A stretch of DNA of 64,000 nucleotides from positions 13,308,143-13,372,142 of the forward strand of contig NC_033621.1 of NCBI RefSeq assembly GCF_001540865.1, in the 5' to 3' direction. Below the pieces are notes generated by a model. The model saw nothing but the letters and a program-made list of their open reading frames with translations. It had not been told where the DNA came from and ran no database searches. A program made the position numbers and the translations under genes. Origin of the DNA: Ananas comosus (taxonomy: Eukaryota > Streptophyta > Magnoliopsida > Poales > Bromeliaceae). Below, in pieces: positions 1-9,926 of this stretch (the first letter of the stretch is position 1; each line of letters opens with the position of its first letter).

Positions 1-47
1 TTCGACAAATAAAATTCTAAAGTTTCTAATATGAAAAAGCTGAATAA

Positions 48-473
48 GGGCTTGTTTGGATGCGCGCAACTCGTGCATAGAACTTAGACTCCGTGTCAAA
101 GTTTGTTCGCCCCATGTTTGGATTGATGATAGAACACAAATGAGAACCCAGTATGGAATATAAGAGGTCTTGAGTTTCCATATGGCAAACAAGATTTGCA
201 CTAGAAGGGTGCAAAGTCAAGATTCGAGCACTAAAGATCCATTCCCTAAGCTCAATCCTCGAAAGTAAAAAAGTAGAATTTTTATATTTTTACTTTTACT
301 ACAACAAGATGTTATAAACACAAACATATCAGAGAATACTGGTGCAGCATTTAATATTCTGCGTATGTGGGTGGAGATCGAATTGAACCAAATCACAACT
401 GAGATAACTCGTGGATACTATGTAATCTTCTAGAAACTGCTCTAGAGTAGAACCAAACACTCAAACAGGCCCT
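48..473. mobile_element. Tourist-like MITE
   Basis: The ends are inverted copies (GGGCTTGTTTGGA at the left, the complement of GGGCCTGTTTGAG at the right) and the element is flanked on both sides by TAA. A 3-bp TAA target duplication with GGG...CCC ends is typical of PIF/Harbinger-derived Tourist MITEs. There is no coding capacity. It lies about 200 bp upstream of the GASA promoter. Confidence 0.6.
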
Positions 474-669
474 AAGATGTGCCTCCTAAGTTACTTTTTG
501 TATTTTAAGTTACTTGGTAATCTAATGGATAATAAATAAATAAAGGCCTTGAGTACAAACGTGTGGGAATGTTCTTGTGCAACTGGGTTCGGAGTCCCCC
601 CACGAAACCAAGTACACGTAAAATTTGTGCCCAACAACACCCACAGTATCCACATGCCCACACAAAGCC

Positions 670-676
670 TATAAGA
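670..676 (+). promoter_or_regulatory. TATA-like box of the GASA gene
   Basis: TATAAGA lies 92 bp upstream of the ATG at 768. This spacing would start transcription near 700, just before the CT-rich leader. Core promoter assignment is inference from position only. Confidence 0.45.
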
Positions 677-715
677 AGGACACGTACTCCACAGCACTCT
701 CCTTGCTCTCATCTT

Positions 716-719
<4 letters not shown>

Positions 720-750
<31 letters not shown>
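720..750 (+). repeat. (CT)n tract in the GASA 5' leader
   Basis: An uninterrupted CT dinucleotide run ends 17 bp before the start codon. CT/GA tracts in 5' leaders are common in plant genes. Similar tracts precede TMEM18 (47.7 kb) and the small conserved gene (26.0-26.2 kb). Confidence 0.85.
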
Positions 751-753
<3 letters not shown>

Positions 754-767
754 ACTTACTATCTCTC

Positions 768-2042
768 ATGGCTAATAAGGCCAGGTTCCTCTCTCCAGTG
801 CTCCTCCTCTTACTCTTGGTTGAGGTGAGTGGTTTTGCTTATATATATTTGCCTTACTTTTTCTCCCCTTTTATTTCTCTCTCTAGACGTATATGATAGA
901 GAGAGAGAGAGAGAGAGAGAGGTTGGAGAGAGTTGCTCTGAGGGCGTGTTTGTTTCGACGAAAGTAGAGAAAGTGAACTTAACTTTCGGTATATGTCAAA
1001 AATGAGCATAAACCGGAAAGGAGCAAAAGAAACCCAATTTTTGAAGCTTTATATTCGTATTTTGAGTAGTCATCTGCAATATAATAGCAACTACATGTAA
1101 TCAACCAGACCTTTACTATATAACAAATATATTGTAAGAAAAAGAGATAGTAAGATAAGGTGTTGTTTTAAATAGAGCTACTCTGCTAACATATTCTTTC
1201 TATAGTAAAATCGAAAGATTTATTGAACCTAAGATTCTCATTCAATGTTATAGTCGATTTACCGAGAGTTGTAATCAGAAGAACTGCATCTAAAAGCAGA
1301 ATTAGAAGCAGGGCAAAATATGAGCTAAGTAATTATTGGAGAAATCTAACTAGTTTCTCCACTAAAAATGACCCCAACTATGCATTTAGTAATTTCAATT
1401 CCTTAACCCAATGGCTCTAAATTCTCTTGTTATCTACTTTGAACTAGGATTCTAAAACCACTCTACTATCTCATCATCAAATCGACGCAATTTATTTTCT
1501 TTCTCCATTTCTTTTCCATTAAACAGAAACAGGGATATCTTTTATTTCATTAATTAATAATAATAAATTACTGATCCTCTTCTTTTAAATCTGCAGATGA
1601 ACATATTTGATGGACCATTGGTACAAGGAGTTGAGGGGATAGGTAAGGCTACATAATTTAATCAGAATAATCTAAAAGGTCCTAATTATTATTCAGCAAT
1701 ACCATTAACCAAGCTAATAAGTAGTTCAGCCACAAACAAACCATAAAATATAATTGCCCCCCTATGAATGAAAACTACTAAGAAACACAAGCACTGTAAC
1801 ACCTAGATTTAAAATGGTACCTGGTGGCTAGCATGAGAATGCATGTATATGCTGTTGCAGATTGTGCGGCAAAGTGCGACTACCGATGCAGCAAGGCGGG
1901 GTGGCACAAGGCGTGCATCAGGGCGTGCAACACCTGCTGCGAGCGGTGCCACTGCGTCCCCCCGGGGACTTCGGGGAACAAGGATGTCTGCCCTTGCTAT
2001 GCTAACATGACCACCCATGGCGGCCGCCCTAAGTGCCCTTGA
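768..2042 (+). CDS. GASA/snakin family cysteine-rich peptide (isoform with proximal last exon)
   Basis: Three exons: 768-824, 1597-1642 and 1861-2042, giving 94 residues. Exon 1 encodes a hydrophobic signal peptide start (MANKARFLSP followed by seven Leu). Exon 2 encodes a short linker (MNIFDGPLVQ...). Exon 3 encodes the GASA domain. The last 60 residues carry 12 cysteines in the family order, including CNTCCERCHC, VPPGTSGN and the terminal GGRPKCP. GASA/snakin proteins are secreted or cell-wall peptides linked to gibberellin-responsive growth, redox balance and antimicrobial defence; the exact role of this member cannot be read from sequence. Donor GTGAGT (phase 0) and GTAAGG (phase 1) and acceptors CTGCAG and TTGCAG fit. 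A second copy of exon 3 follows at 2957, see the next entry. Confidence 0.88.
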
Positions 2043-2956
2043 GAAACTAAGAATACAAGTCACCAAAACTATGTTTGATAATAGATGTTGCAGCAACTGT
2101 TCTATGTAGATCTTCTAAAGTGGTGTGTTTGTGTGTGTGTGTGTGTGTGACAGAGAGAGAAAATAATGAGCACATGTAATCCTAAAGGTAGTTTGTGTTA
2201 AACAAACACCAACTCTAGTCAGAATGTGAATAATGTGCAGTTTCATCCTGTAATAGAAAGGTGAGCATAAGAAAGAAAATGAGGAGGACCTGTGTTAGTC
2301 TAAGTCTTACTTGGAAATATTCCATTCAAAGAAAAAAAAAGGAGAGAAGAAAATGAGAAAAATCTTTGAAAGGCAAGATAAATACTGAAAATTCTACTAC
2401 TTAGATGTCCTATCCCTCGAAACAAAGCCGGACTCTAATAACTGAGATTTCAAGTGTTAATGGAATCTTCTGTCGTACGAAAAAAGACTTATGGAAACAA
2501 TGAAGGTTAAATTGGTAAAGCCAAAAAACAACAGCAGCATCAACCCCCCAGCGGACGAAGAATTCAAGTAGCATTCAAGTATTGTACAGTTGAAAGGTCT
2601 TCACCATAAAATTATTGTTTACACAATAAAGAGGCGATCTCCTACTCTTATATGAGGGATGGTAAAAAGTACTTTTCAAGAAATGTATTCATACTGGACC
2701 TGATATTACCCTGTTCTAGGAGGTATAATGCATGGCCTTGAACATTGTTCTTAAGATGTTGAATCTAACACTCTAATATCTGAGATTGCAGAAGAAGAGT
2801 GACAAAGTTCACAGCTATAAGCTCTAGTCAATCAACAATAATCAGAAGCATAACATGCCCACACAAGTTCAAGACTACTACTCATTCTTTTTCTTATTGA
2901 TGTGCTCATTGGTTTTTCTATTATTTTTATTTATTTTTCTCTCTTTTCTTTTGCAG

Positions 2957-3138
2957 ATTGTCCTGCAAAGTGCGCGTATCGGTGCAGCAAGTCGGGAAGG
3001 CCAAAGATGTGCCTGAGGGCGTGCAACACCTGCTGCCAGCGGTGCCACTGCGTCCCTCCTGGAACCTCTGGGAACACAGAAAAGTGCCCCTGCTGGGCCC
3101 ACATGAAGACCCACGGCGGCCGCCCCAAATGCCCTTAA
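2957..3138 (+). CDS. second GASA-domain terminal exon (alternative last exon or partial gene duplicate)
   Basis: This 182-nt exon is the same length as the upstream GASA exon (1861-2042). It begins after a strong pyrimidine tract and TTTTGCAG in the same phase and ends with TAA. It encodes 60 residues with all 12 cysteines (CNTCCQRCHC, VPPGTSGN, GGRPKCP), differing mainly in loop residues. I see no signal-peptide exon between 2043 and 2956. Splicing from the donor at 1642 would therefore give a second full-length 94-residue isoform. Alternatively it is a promoterless leftover of a tandem duplication. A downstream AATAAA at 3260 is a possible poly(A) signal. Intact cysteines and frame argue against long decay. 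Confidence 0.75.
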
Positions 3139-3582
3139 AAAGAAGCTAACATTGCCCTATAATACCTAATTATTCACCTTGCAGTATACATGTCTACAAC
3201 TCCTCAGCATAGAATAAGTCTGCGCTTTCATGAATTGATAAATATGCAATCCTTCAATGAATAAAAAAAAATGTTGCTTATTGCATGGCAAATATTCAGA
3301 TGGTGTCTATCAATAGGAGTAGACAACTATTTAATAGTGGATTATGGAGATTTCTTTTTGTTTTGCCAAAGAACAAAGATGTGAACATCCTACTATTGGT
3401 TTCATATACTGTGTTCGAACCCTATTCAAAGAGGTTCTTTAGTTCAGCTAGAAAGGTTTTGTACTTAAGCAGGAAAATAAAGAAATGGAAACCTGTTACA
3501 GATGGTTTATGCTTCATTTTCTCTGTCAATGAATGATAAGGGTGCAGTCAGATGAGAAGGATTCAATCTGTAAAGTTGCTGA

Positions 3583-6500
3583 TCATACCAAGTTTGATGG
3601 AATCCTCAGGACAAGATCACCACTGAGAAAACTGTACCAATAAAGAAATGAAAAAATAATAATAATAATGTCCAAGATAAAAAAAAAATAAAAACAAAAA
3701 CAAAAAAAGTTTATACAAACAAAAACAAGGAAAATAAAGGCTAAAATGAGGAAACTCCCTACAAATATCACAGTTTTCAATTAGCCACCTGAAATATTAA
3801 AACCTATATACAGTGCATGATTCTCCTCTATCTACATTAATATATCAGTGGGAAGAAATGTTTCTTTTAGTATTTCAGGGGGGGCAACTTGAAAATGGCT
3901 GTATGTATAGGGAGTTTTCTACATTTATTATTCAGTGGATGCAACAAAAGAGGGGGAAAAAAAAAAGAGCAATATGCTGAGTCCAAGATATTCTTATTCT
4001 TCCTCCCTTGAAGGATATGAACTAACCTTTTCACATAATAATAACAAAAGTCCGCCAAGATTATTGTCTGGACGATCTCCGCAATAAGGACCATTCCAGG
4101 CCATGGCCCATGTCCGAATACAAACACTACGAAGCCGAGTGTGCTGAAAAACTAGAAAAAAAAAAGAAAAGGGCAAATAAAAATATTTAGACCCCCAACA
4201 CCATATCTTGGAGAATTAATAACGCATGGTTCCTGAAGAAGGCATTGAGAGGGTTAAATCCTGAGTCTTGTGAACAAAGTTGTGTAAGCAAATTTCGAGA
4301 AATCTTCATTGTAGGAGTCAAAACTAATTCAGAACACTCTGATGGTTCAACAAACAGATCAGTATATTAAAACTGGATAAATAATAGGGTTAATTACAAA
4401 TTTAGTTCTGGAAGTTTTGTACAAATTTCAATTTCATCGATAGAATTTGAATTGCAACAATTTAGGTCCCTAAAGACTGACACGGATTTCAGTTTCACCC
4501 TCAAAGGTTAAATTTTAGTAATTTAGTCCTTGAAGTTTGAACCCAAATTCAATAAGCAAAGTCTAATGATGGTGCTGCAATGGCCACTTTCTAACTAACA
4601 GAGGGACCTATTCTTACACAAAATAGACCTCAAGTACTAGTTTGTTGCAGTTGAAACGATGAGGATGGAGTTTAAGGTCAAGTTTTAGGCAGTAGATTTT
4701 GGTAAAAAGTACACAAATTTTTAATAGGCTTTATGATACCTGAAGGGCACAGTATGCACAGTTCAAGAATCGAGCAACGCCGAGGGCAAACACGTAGTGA
4801 GCTGTAAATGGCTCAACTATCTGCAAGAAATGATAATAATTTAGCAAAAATCTATTTAATAGAATCAAAGAAGAAATTGAAGAAATAGAAGAAAATATGA
4901 ATTTACAATCTAACCTTTGTATTTTGCATCACTCGTAGCTGCGGTAGAACTGAGAAAGCTTCCAGGTAAACACTGAAAGCCCATAGAAATCTGTTGCTGA
5001 GAGTGTGAACCGAGGATGGATGGATGAAAACAGCTAGAAGAGCACACGGTACTACCTGAATCCATTCTACAGTCATTAGTAGTAGTTATAAATTATAGAA
5101 CTTCAGACATTATTGTTTAATATATATTTCGTTATGGACTGTTTCTGAAATCAAAGATGCATCAAATGGTTTCTTCTTATTCTAACATGTATGCAATCAA
5201 ACTATAGGCAGACAGAAGGAGAGAGATGGATAAGAAGTTCCGGAAGTCGCAAATAGAATAACATGAAAAGAAATTGACTATAGCAGTATGTAGTGTGTGA
5301 AGATTTCATATACCACAGTTTTTATTGCAAAGTTATCCTTCTCCTCCATGTAACTTGTTCGCAATACAAACCGAATCATGTAAACAACCCACAAAGTAGC
5401 CGTTAGTGTGGCAAAATCAAGAAATGTGTGTATATCAAATTCGACGATGAAACTGCAGTACAGCCTCGCGGCTAAAAATATTGCTGTTAACTCCTGAGAT
5501 TTCAAGGAGAGTCCTGCCATGTAATTTAAAGAAATGGTCACAATCTTGCAATACGCAGTGGATAGCAAAAGGAGGGACTAAATAATAGATACAGTATAAT
5601 AATTATTTCAATGAGCAATAGACACCATATAGAGAAGATCAATAGCAACAATTTAATAACTAACGACTAGAAAGAATTTTCAACAACTTAAAATGAAAAA
5701 ATTAGTAACAGAAGGTCCAGCAGTCTACAGAACGACTAACTTCAATAACCAACCTAGATTGTGTATTTCTATACATGAAGCACCTTTTCAGTATCTAAAA
5801 TATAACCCACACTAAATTGTATTACTCATCAGTTTCATTTGCAAATGTTCACAAAAATTTCTTTCACAATTTTTCATGTCTCATAACTGATATCACCGAT
5901 AATAGTTAAAAAAAAGTCCCACTCGCATAATGGAGGGCAAGTGTGAATAAGACTCACGCGGACAAACTGATAAATAATTAGCAAGTTATGTTTCCTCCAC
6001 TCAGAACAGTACTTATAATTACAGCTACTTATGGTAACAATACAATTTATGTTTCTTTTTCTCTTTTTTCCCCCCTTGTGTGCACCTTCTAGTGAATCAT
6101 TCGGTGCCCATAATAACAAAGTTATCAAGTAAGAAAATAAGATTCACCAGTTCTATGTTTATGTTCAAAATGAGCAAATTCGGAATCCCCCCTATCAATA
6201 TGACTACTCCAAAGTTGCTCACATTGTGACCATATTTTCCCTAAGTGGGTGTCTAGTTCCTAGGAAAGTTATGGAAAACTGTTTTCTAAGGGAAAAGAAA
6301 AGAAAAGAAAAGTTTTCATGGAAAACACTCTTTCCATATTTTTTCTTTTCCGAATAAGAAATCCAGAAAACGAAAAGGAGACTCTTCTATGAAATATGGG
6401 GAAAAAATGAAAACTTTTTACTTGTCCCGAGAGGACACGATGAAAATACTTTTTTAGTTAGAAAACTATTTTTTGGAATATTTTCTGGGGAATCAAACAC

Positions 6501-7214
6501 CCCCTAAATCAAAATACAATTGAAACTTTTCTGTAACAGGATCATCTCAATCCTTATACTAAGAAGGTAAAGATGTCAAAAATTTACCTGAATTATGACC
6601 AATTTAGAAAAGACTGCCTAACCTTCAGAAATTTTGATATTGCTATCCAATCTTTCAATTCGTATAATTCGAGCCATTTGATGCCTCTTCCCTTACAAAA
6701 ACTCGATGCGCCGCTTATTTAAACAAATTTTATAAGACTAAATCAAAGTATATCATGTGAATCACATGGCCACATTTGCAAACTTTGCTAAAGCACGTAG
6801 CGCGCCAAATTTTGTAACGAAAGAGCCATCATTTGATAGCTCAAATCAGAGAAAAAGATTGGCTAGTTCAATAGAGCACACAATACGCGCGAATTTTGTA
6901 ACGGAATAGTCATCAAATGGATCAAAACAAATGAATTGAAAGGTTTTGGGCATCAAAATTAAAACTTTTAAATTAATATCGGTTACTCGCATCAAAATGA
7001 ATCTAAGTTGCCTAAAGCTAAGTACATCAAACAAAGGTCTCCTCTTCAACTTCCCAATCGCATCAAGAGTAAGGGCATTACCAGCGCAAGTGCCCTCCTT
7101 GAAGAGCTTGTAGACGAGGACGCCGACCCCGGCGGCGTGGACGGCCTCTGCGGCGGCGGCGATGAGGTCGTGGTCGGTGACGACGAGGCCGAGGAGCGCC
7201 GGAGGGAACCAGGG
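3583..7214 (-). CDS. ERD2/KDEL-receptor-like protein, 5'-truncated (possible pseudogene)
   Basis: Minus-strand exons, 5' to 3': 7082-about 7214 (partial), 5314-5513, 4915-5055, 4740-4820, 4027-4151 and 3583-3622. All join in frame with GT/AG sites. The product matches the plant ER-lumen-protein-retaining-receptor family: HDLIAAAAEAVHAAG, KSQELTAIFLAARLYCS, EFDIHTFLDFATL, DNFAIKTVVVPC, EPFTAHYVFALGVARFL, EIVQTIILADFCYYYVK and a C-terminal LVLRIPSNLV. These multi-pass Golgi/ER proteins retrieve HDEL-tagged ER residents; the branch with this longer C-terminus is ERD2-related, and its retrieval role is less certain. About 38 expected N-terminal residues are missing. Upstream of WFPPALLGLVV the sequence changes to repeat DNA, and no in-frame ATG follows the preceding stop. 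Either a transposon destroyed the start or an upstream exon exists that I cannot see. Confidence 0.8.
6245..6504. mobile_element. Tourist-like MITE in ERD2-like intron 1
   Basis: Inverted ends (GTGGGTGTCTAGTTCC at the left; the complement of GGGGGTGTTTGATTCC at the right) are flanked by TAA at 6242-6244 and 6505-6507. The interior is rich in AAAAG/CTTTT and has no ORF. A 3-bp TAA duplication points to the PIF/Harbinger group. Confidence 0.65.
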
Positions 7215-7310
7215 GATGGATAAATTGTAATGAGACCCCTCAACTACATGTATTTGTGAAATTGAGCCCCAAAAATTGCACGGAGACCCCCTCAACTTCT
7301 TTTTATTTAT
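7215..7310. mobile_element. repeat fragment replacing the ERD2-like 5' end
   Basis: The GC-rich exon stops abruptly and the sequence becomes AATTGTAATGAGACCCCTCA, followed by a second GAGACCCCCTCAACTT. The same end sequence occurs at 46262, inverted at 47660, and at 56224 and 57984. This is a dispersed family. No coding sequence is visible. Confidence 0.55.
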
Positions 7311-8398
7311 TGGGAACGCTTGACTTTTTTTTTACTGATATCAAATGATTTTAATTAGTCAGCAAACTTTGAAAATTTTATCAAATTCATGAATAATTTC
7401 ATCAAATTTAATAAATTTAGTTATTTTAACAAAATAGAATTGTTGAATTTGATAAAAGTTTTTTGATTGGTCTCCATAAAATTTTGCTTTTTCTTTTTAA
7501 TTGCCACAACTCGATGGAGAATTTTTGGAATTAGGTGATTTTAGTGAAATAAATTAATGATTTTATCAAATTTATTATTAATAAATAAATTTAGAGCTAG
7601 TAATCGATTAGCTGTGAGCGTTTATGTTTATAGAGTTATTATTAATCGTTCAACATTCAGATTAAATTCGACGAGGTTTTTTAAAAGTTCGGAGTTTGAA
7701 AAACAAATTAAAAATTTGGAAAATATTCGATGATAATTTCATCAATAAAAAATGTAAACGCATAGAACTGAAAAATATAAGTATAAAATTGGTATGCTAT
7801 TATTTAGTTTGTTTTTGAAATTTACGACAAAAGACATTTAAAAACATAAAAAATAATTTACTTGATTTAAATTAATGTTAAAAAATGCCTGAATTAGTTA
7901 ATTAATTTGTAGTTTATCCATTATTTTTATAATTTTCTATTAATATCTAAACATTAATGAGTAATTCGGAGTTACGAACTAGTAAGAAATATTTCAAAAA
8001 AGTAAAAATGTCTAGAACTTTTCCTAATTATGGACCATTTTGAATTAGCTAACTAATCTATCAAAATTTTAATTTTACTGCTCAATCTTTTAACTTATTT
8101 GATTTGAGTCAATCAATAATAATTTGACTTTAAAATTTAAGCTAATTATCTATATTAATAAACTTATAATTGTGAGAATTATTTGAAATATTTTAACTGA
8201 ATATGTAAAGGTAAACGCAACATTTAAATTTTGAAATTAAAGTACCGTTGGCCGACTCAAATCAAATACATTGAAAGATTGGATAGTATTTTATTAAATT
8301 TTTTAAAAAATAAATAATTTAAGTCAAAAATAATTCATAATTCAAACAAGTGGTATATATACTTTTTATCTTGGAAAACACACAAAATTTTGTTACTA
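7311..8398. other. AT-rich intergenic DNA, no gene seen
   Basis: Very AT-rich with no ORF of substance on either strand. Phrases such as GATTTGAGTCAATCAATA recur elsewhere in the window (about 18.8, 24.6 and 56.8 kb), which suggests decayed dispersed repeats. Confidence 0.5.
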
Positions 8399-8580
8399 GG
8401 GATGCAAATGGGTCGGGTGAGAATTGTGCGGAATTAGCCTAGATCCAACGTGACAAATTTTTTGCGTCGGTTGCTTGGGCCAAAATAAGTTTAGCTCTTA
8501 AAACTGTAATGGAGCTTCGGCCCGACAACACAAAGTGACATTTTGGCCCGAAACAACCCTACCCGTTATTGCAGGTAAAC
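8399..8580 (+). mobile_element. hAT-type MITE 5' end, truncated
   Basis: It begins TAGGGATGCAAATGGGTCGG, like the left end of the complete element at 15231, and contains the same GGCCCGA-rich subterminal text. I found no matching CATCCCTA right end downstream, so it looks truncated. Confidence 0.4.
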
Positions 8581-8605
8581 TTTAATTTATCTCTTATTGG
8601 TTTAG

Positions 8606-9926
8606 GGCATGTTTGGTTGTCAAAAAAAAAAAATTAAAAAAAAAGGTGAAAATTTTCAGATAAGAAAGTAGTTATTCAAAAATGAGTATCAATTTTTGTT
8701 GTTTGATTTGTCTAGTAAGTGCTTAACAGATTTTCGAACTTTTTTTACCTTTTATGTTTGGCTGCCTACAAAGCTAAATTACAGAAAACTTCCTTGTAAT
8801 AATCCGCTTTTTCACTTTCCCCTCCTGATATTTAAAAACGTACACTTTGCCTCCTTGAAAAATGAAAAATGTNTTTATAATATTAGAAAAGCTAAATTAC
8901 AGAAAACTTCCTTGTAATAATCTGTCTTTTCACTTTCCCCTCCTGATATTTAAAAATCTACACTTTGTCCCCTTGTAAAATAAAAAATATTCATAAAGAG
9001 GTTACGGTGTGTAAAATGACCATTTTGCCCCTCATCATTTTCGTCTTCTTTCTCATCTTCCTCAGCCGCACCTTCGATTGGCCGTGATTTCCACCTCAAT
9101 CGGCTGTGATTTCTCTCCATTTTCTTCTCCACCTGCTTCCTTTCTCCTCCTGCACCCTCGTCGCCCCTCGATTTCGGCGACAGTAGGGAGGAAACCGAGG
9201 TGGGTGTTGATGGAGAGGTAGGCAAGGGCAACGATAGCGAAGGCGAGGCGGCGGAGGACGGCGAAGGGATGTGGGCGAGGGCGAGGCAGTGGAGGACGGC
9301 GAGGCGGCTAGGCGGCGAGGTGGCGAGCCGGAGGGAGGCGCAGCAACTGGAAGAGGGCGGAGGGGTATTTTCGGCATAAAAAAATATTTTATAACGGAAC
9401 CCTAACGGTAGGGGGTGAAGTGCACATTTTTTATTTTACAATGGGACAAAGTGTAGATTTTTAAATGTCAGGGGGGAAGTGAAAAAGCGGATTATTATAA
9501 GAGAGTTTTCTGTAATTTAACCAATTATTAAATAATAAAAATAAGATTTTGTGTGCTGATAACGCATATTGTCTATATCACATTCTTTTCTGAAAACGTG
9601 TTATCAGTAGGTATGTAGTGGGGTGTTGGAGAAGACATAGAGAGAACCTGAATTAGATGGAAATGTAGAAGAAAGTTGCTGCTGTAGGGCAGAGAAAGAA
9701 AGTTCGTGCGACGGATAGAAATAAAAAAAATTTGACGTGAGGGAGGGATAATTCAAAAAATCGTGCGTAGGAAAATAAAGAAAGTCATGATAACTCCGTT
9801 ACTCTACTTTCTACGACTTTTTATTTCATTAGATGAAAACACGGTTGAAAAGAATCCTTTATAAAATGAGATCCCACTTTTTTAAAGAAAGTGAGAAATA
9901 ATTTTTTTTTTCAACCAAGCAATCAT
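8606..9926. mobile_element. outer TIR element hosting a nested insertion
   Basis: GGGCATGTTTGGTTGTC at the left and a complementary CAACCAAGCAATCAT at the right bracket this stretch. That looks like a growth-by-insertion MITE interrupted by the element at 8770-9522. A target duplication is not clear, so the boundaries are approximate. Confidence 0.35.
8770..9522. mobile_element. TIR element with GC-rich interior (Pack-type candidate)
   Basis: About 95-100 bp at the left (AAGCTAAATTACAGAAAACT..., CTTTCCCCTCCTGATATTT) return inverted at 9425-9522. The left arm is present twice (8770-8871 and 8886-8985), separated by an N at 8873. The interior 9050-9370 is sharply GC-rich compared with its surroundings. 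It reads as low-complexity Pro/Ser/Arg ORFs on the minus strand and Glu/Gly codons on the plus strand, which looks like a captured host exon or CpG-rich filler. No transposase is seen. Confidence 0.55.

Noticed and set aside
1824..1860. In-frame extension upstream of GASA exon 3 (MASMRMHVYAVA)
   Set aside because: This is intron sequence read through the GCTGTTGCAG acceptor; splicing from exon 2 restores a proper family member.
2902..3138. Reading frame that fuses the intron end to the second GASA domain, giving a signal-peptide-like MLIGFSIIFIYFSLFSFA
   Set aside because: It starts at GTG, not ATG, and the hydrophobic codons come from the pyrimidine tract before TTTTGCAG. An acceptor in the same phase as exon 3 is the simpler explanation.
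9096..9377. Pro/Arg-rich minus-strand ORF inside the GC island
   Set aside because: Low-complexity repeats of GGCGAGG-type text produce it in several frames; no domain or conserved start.
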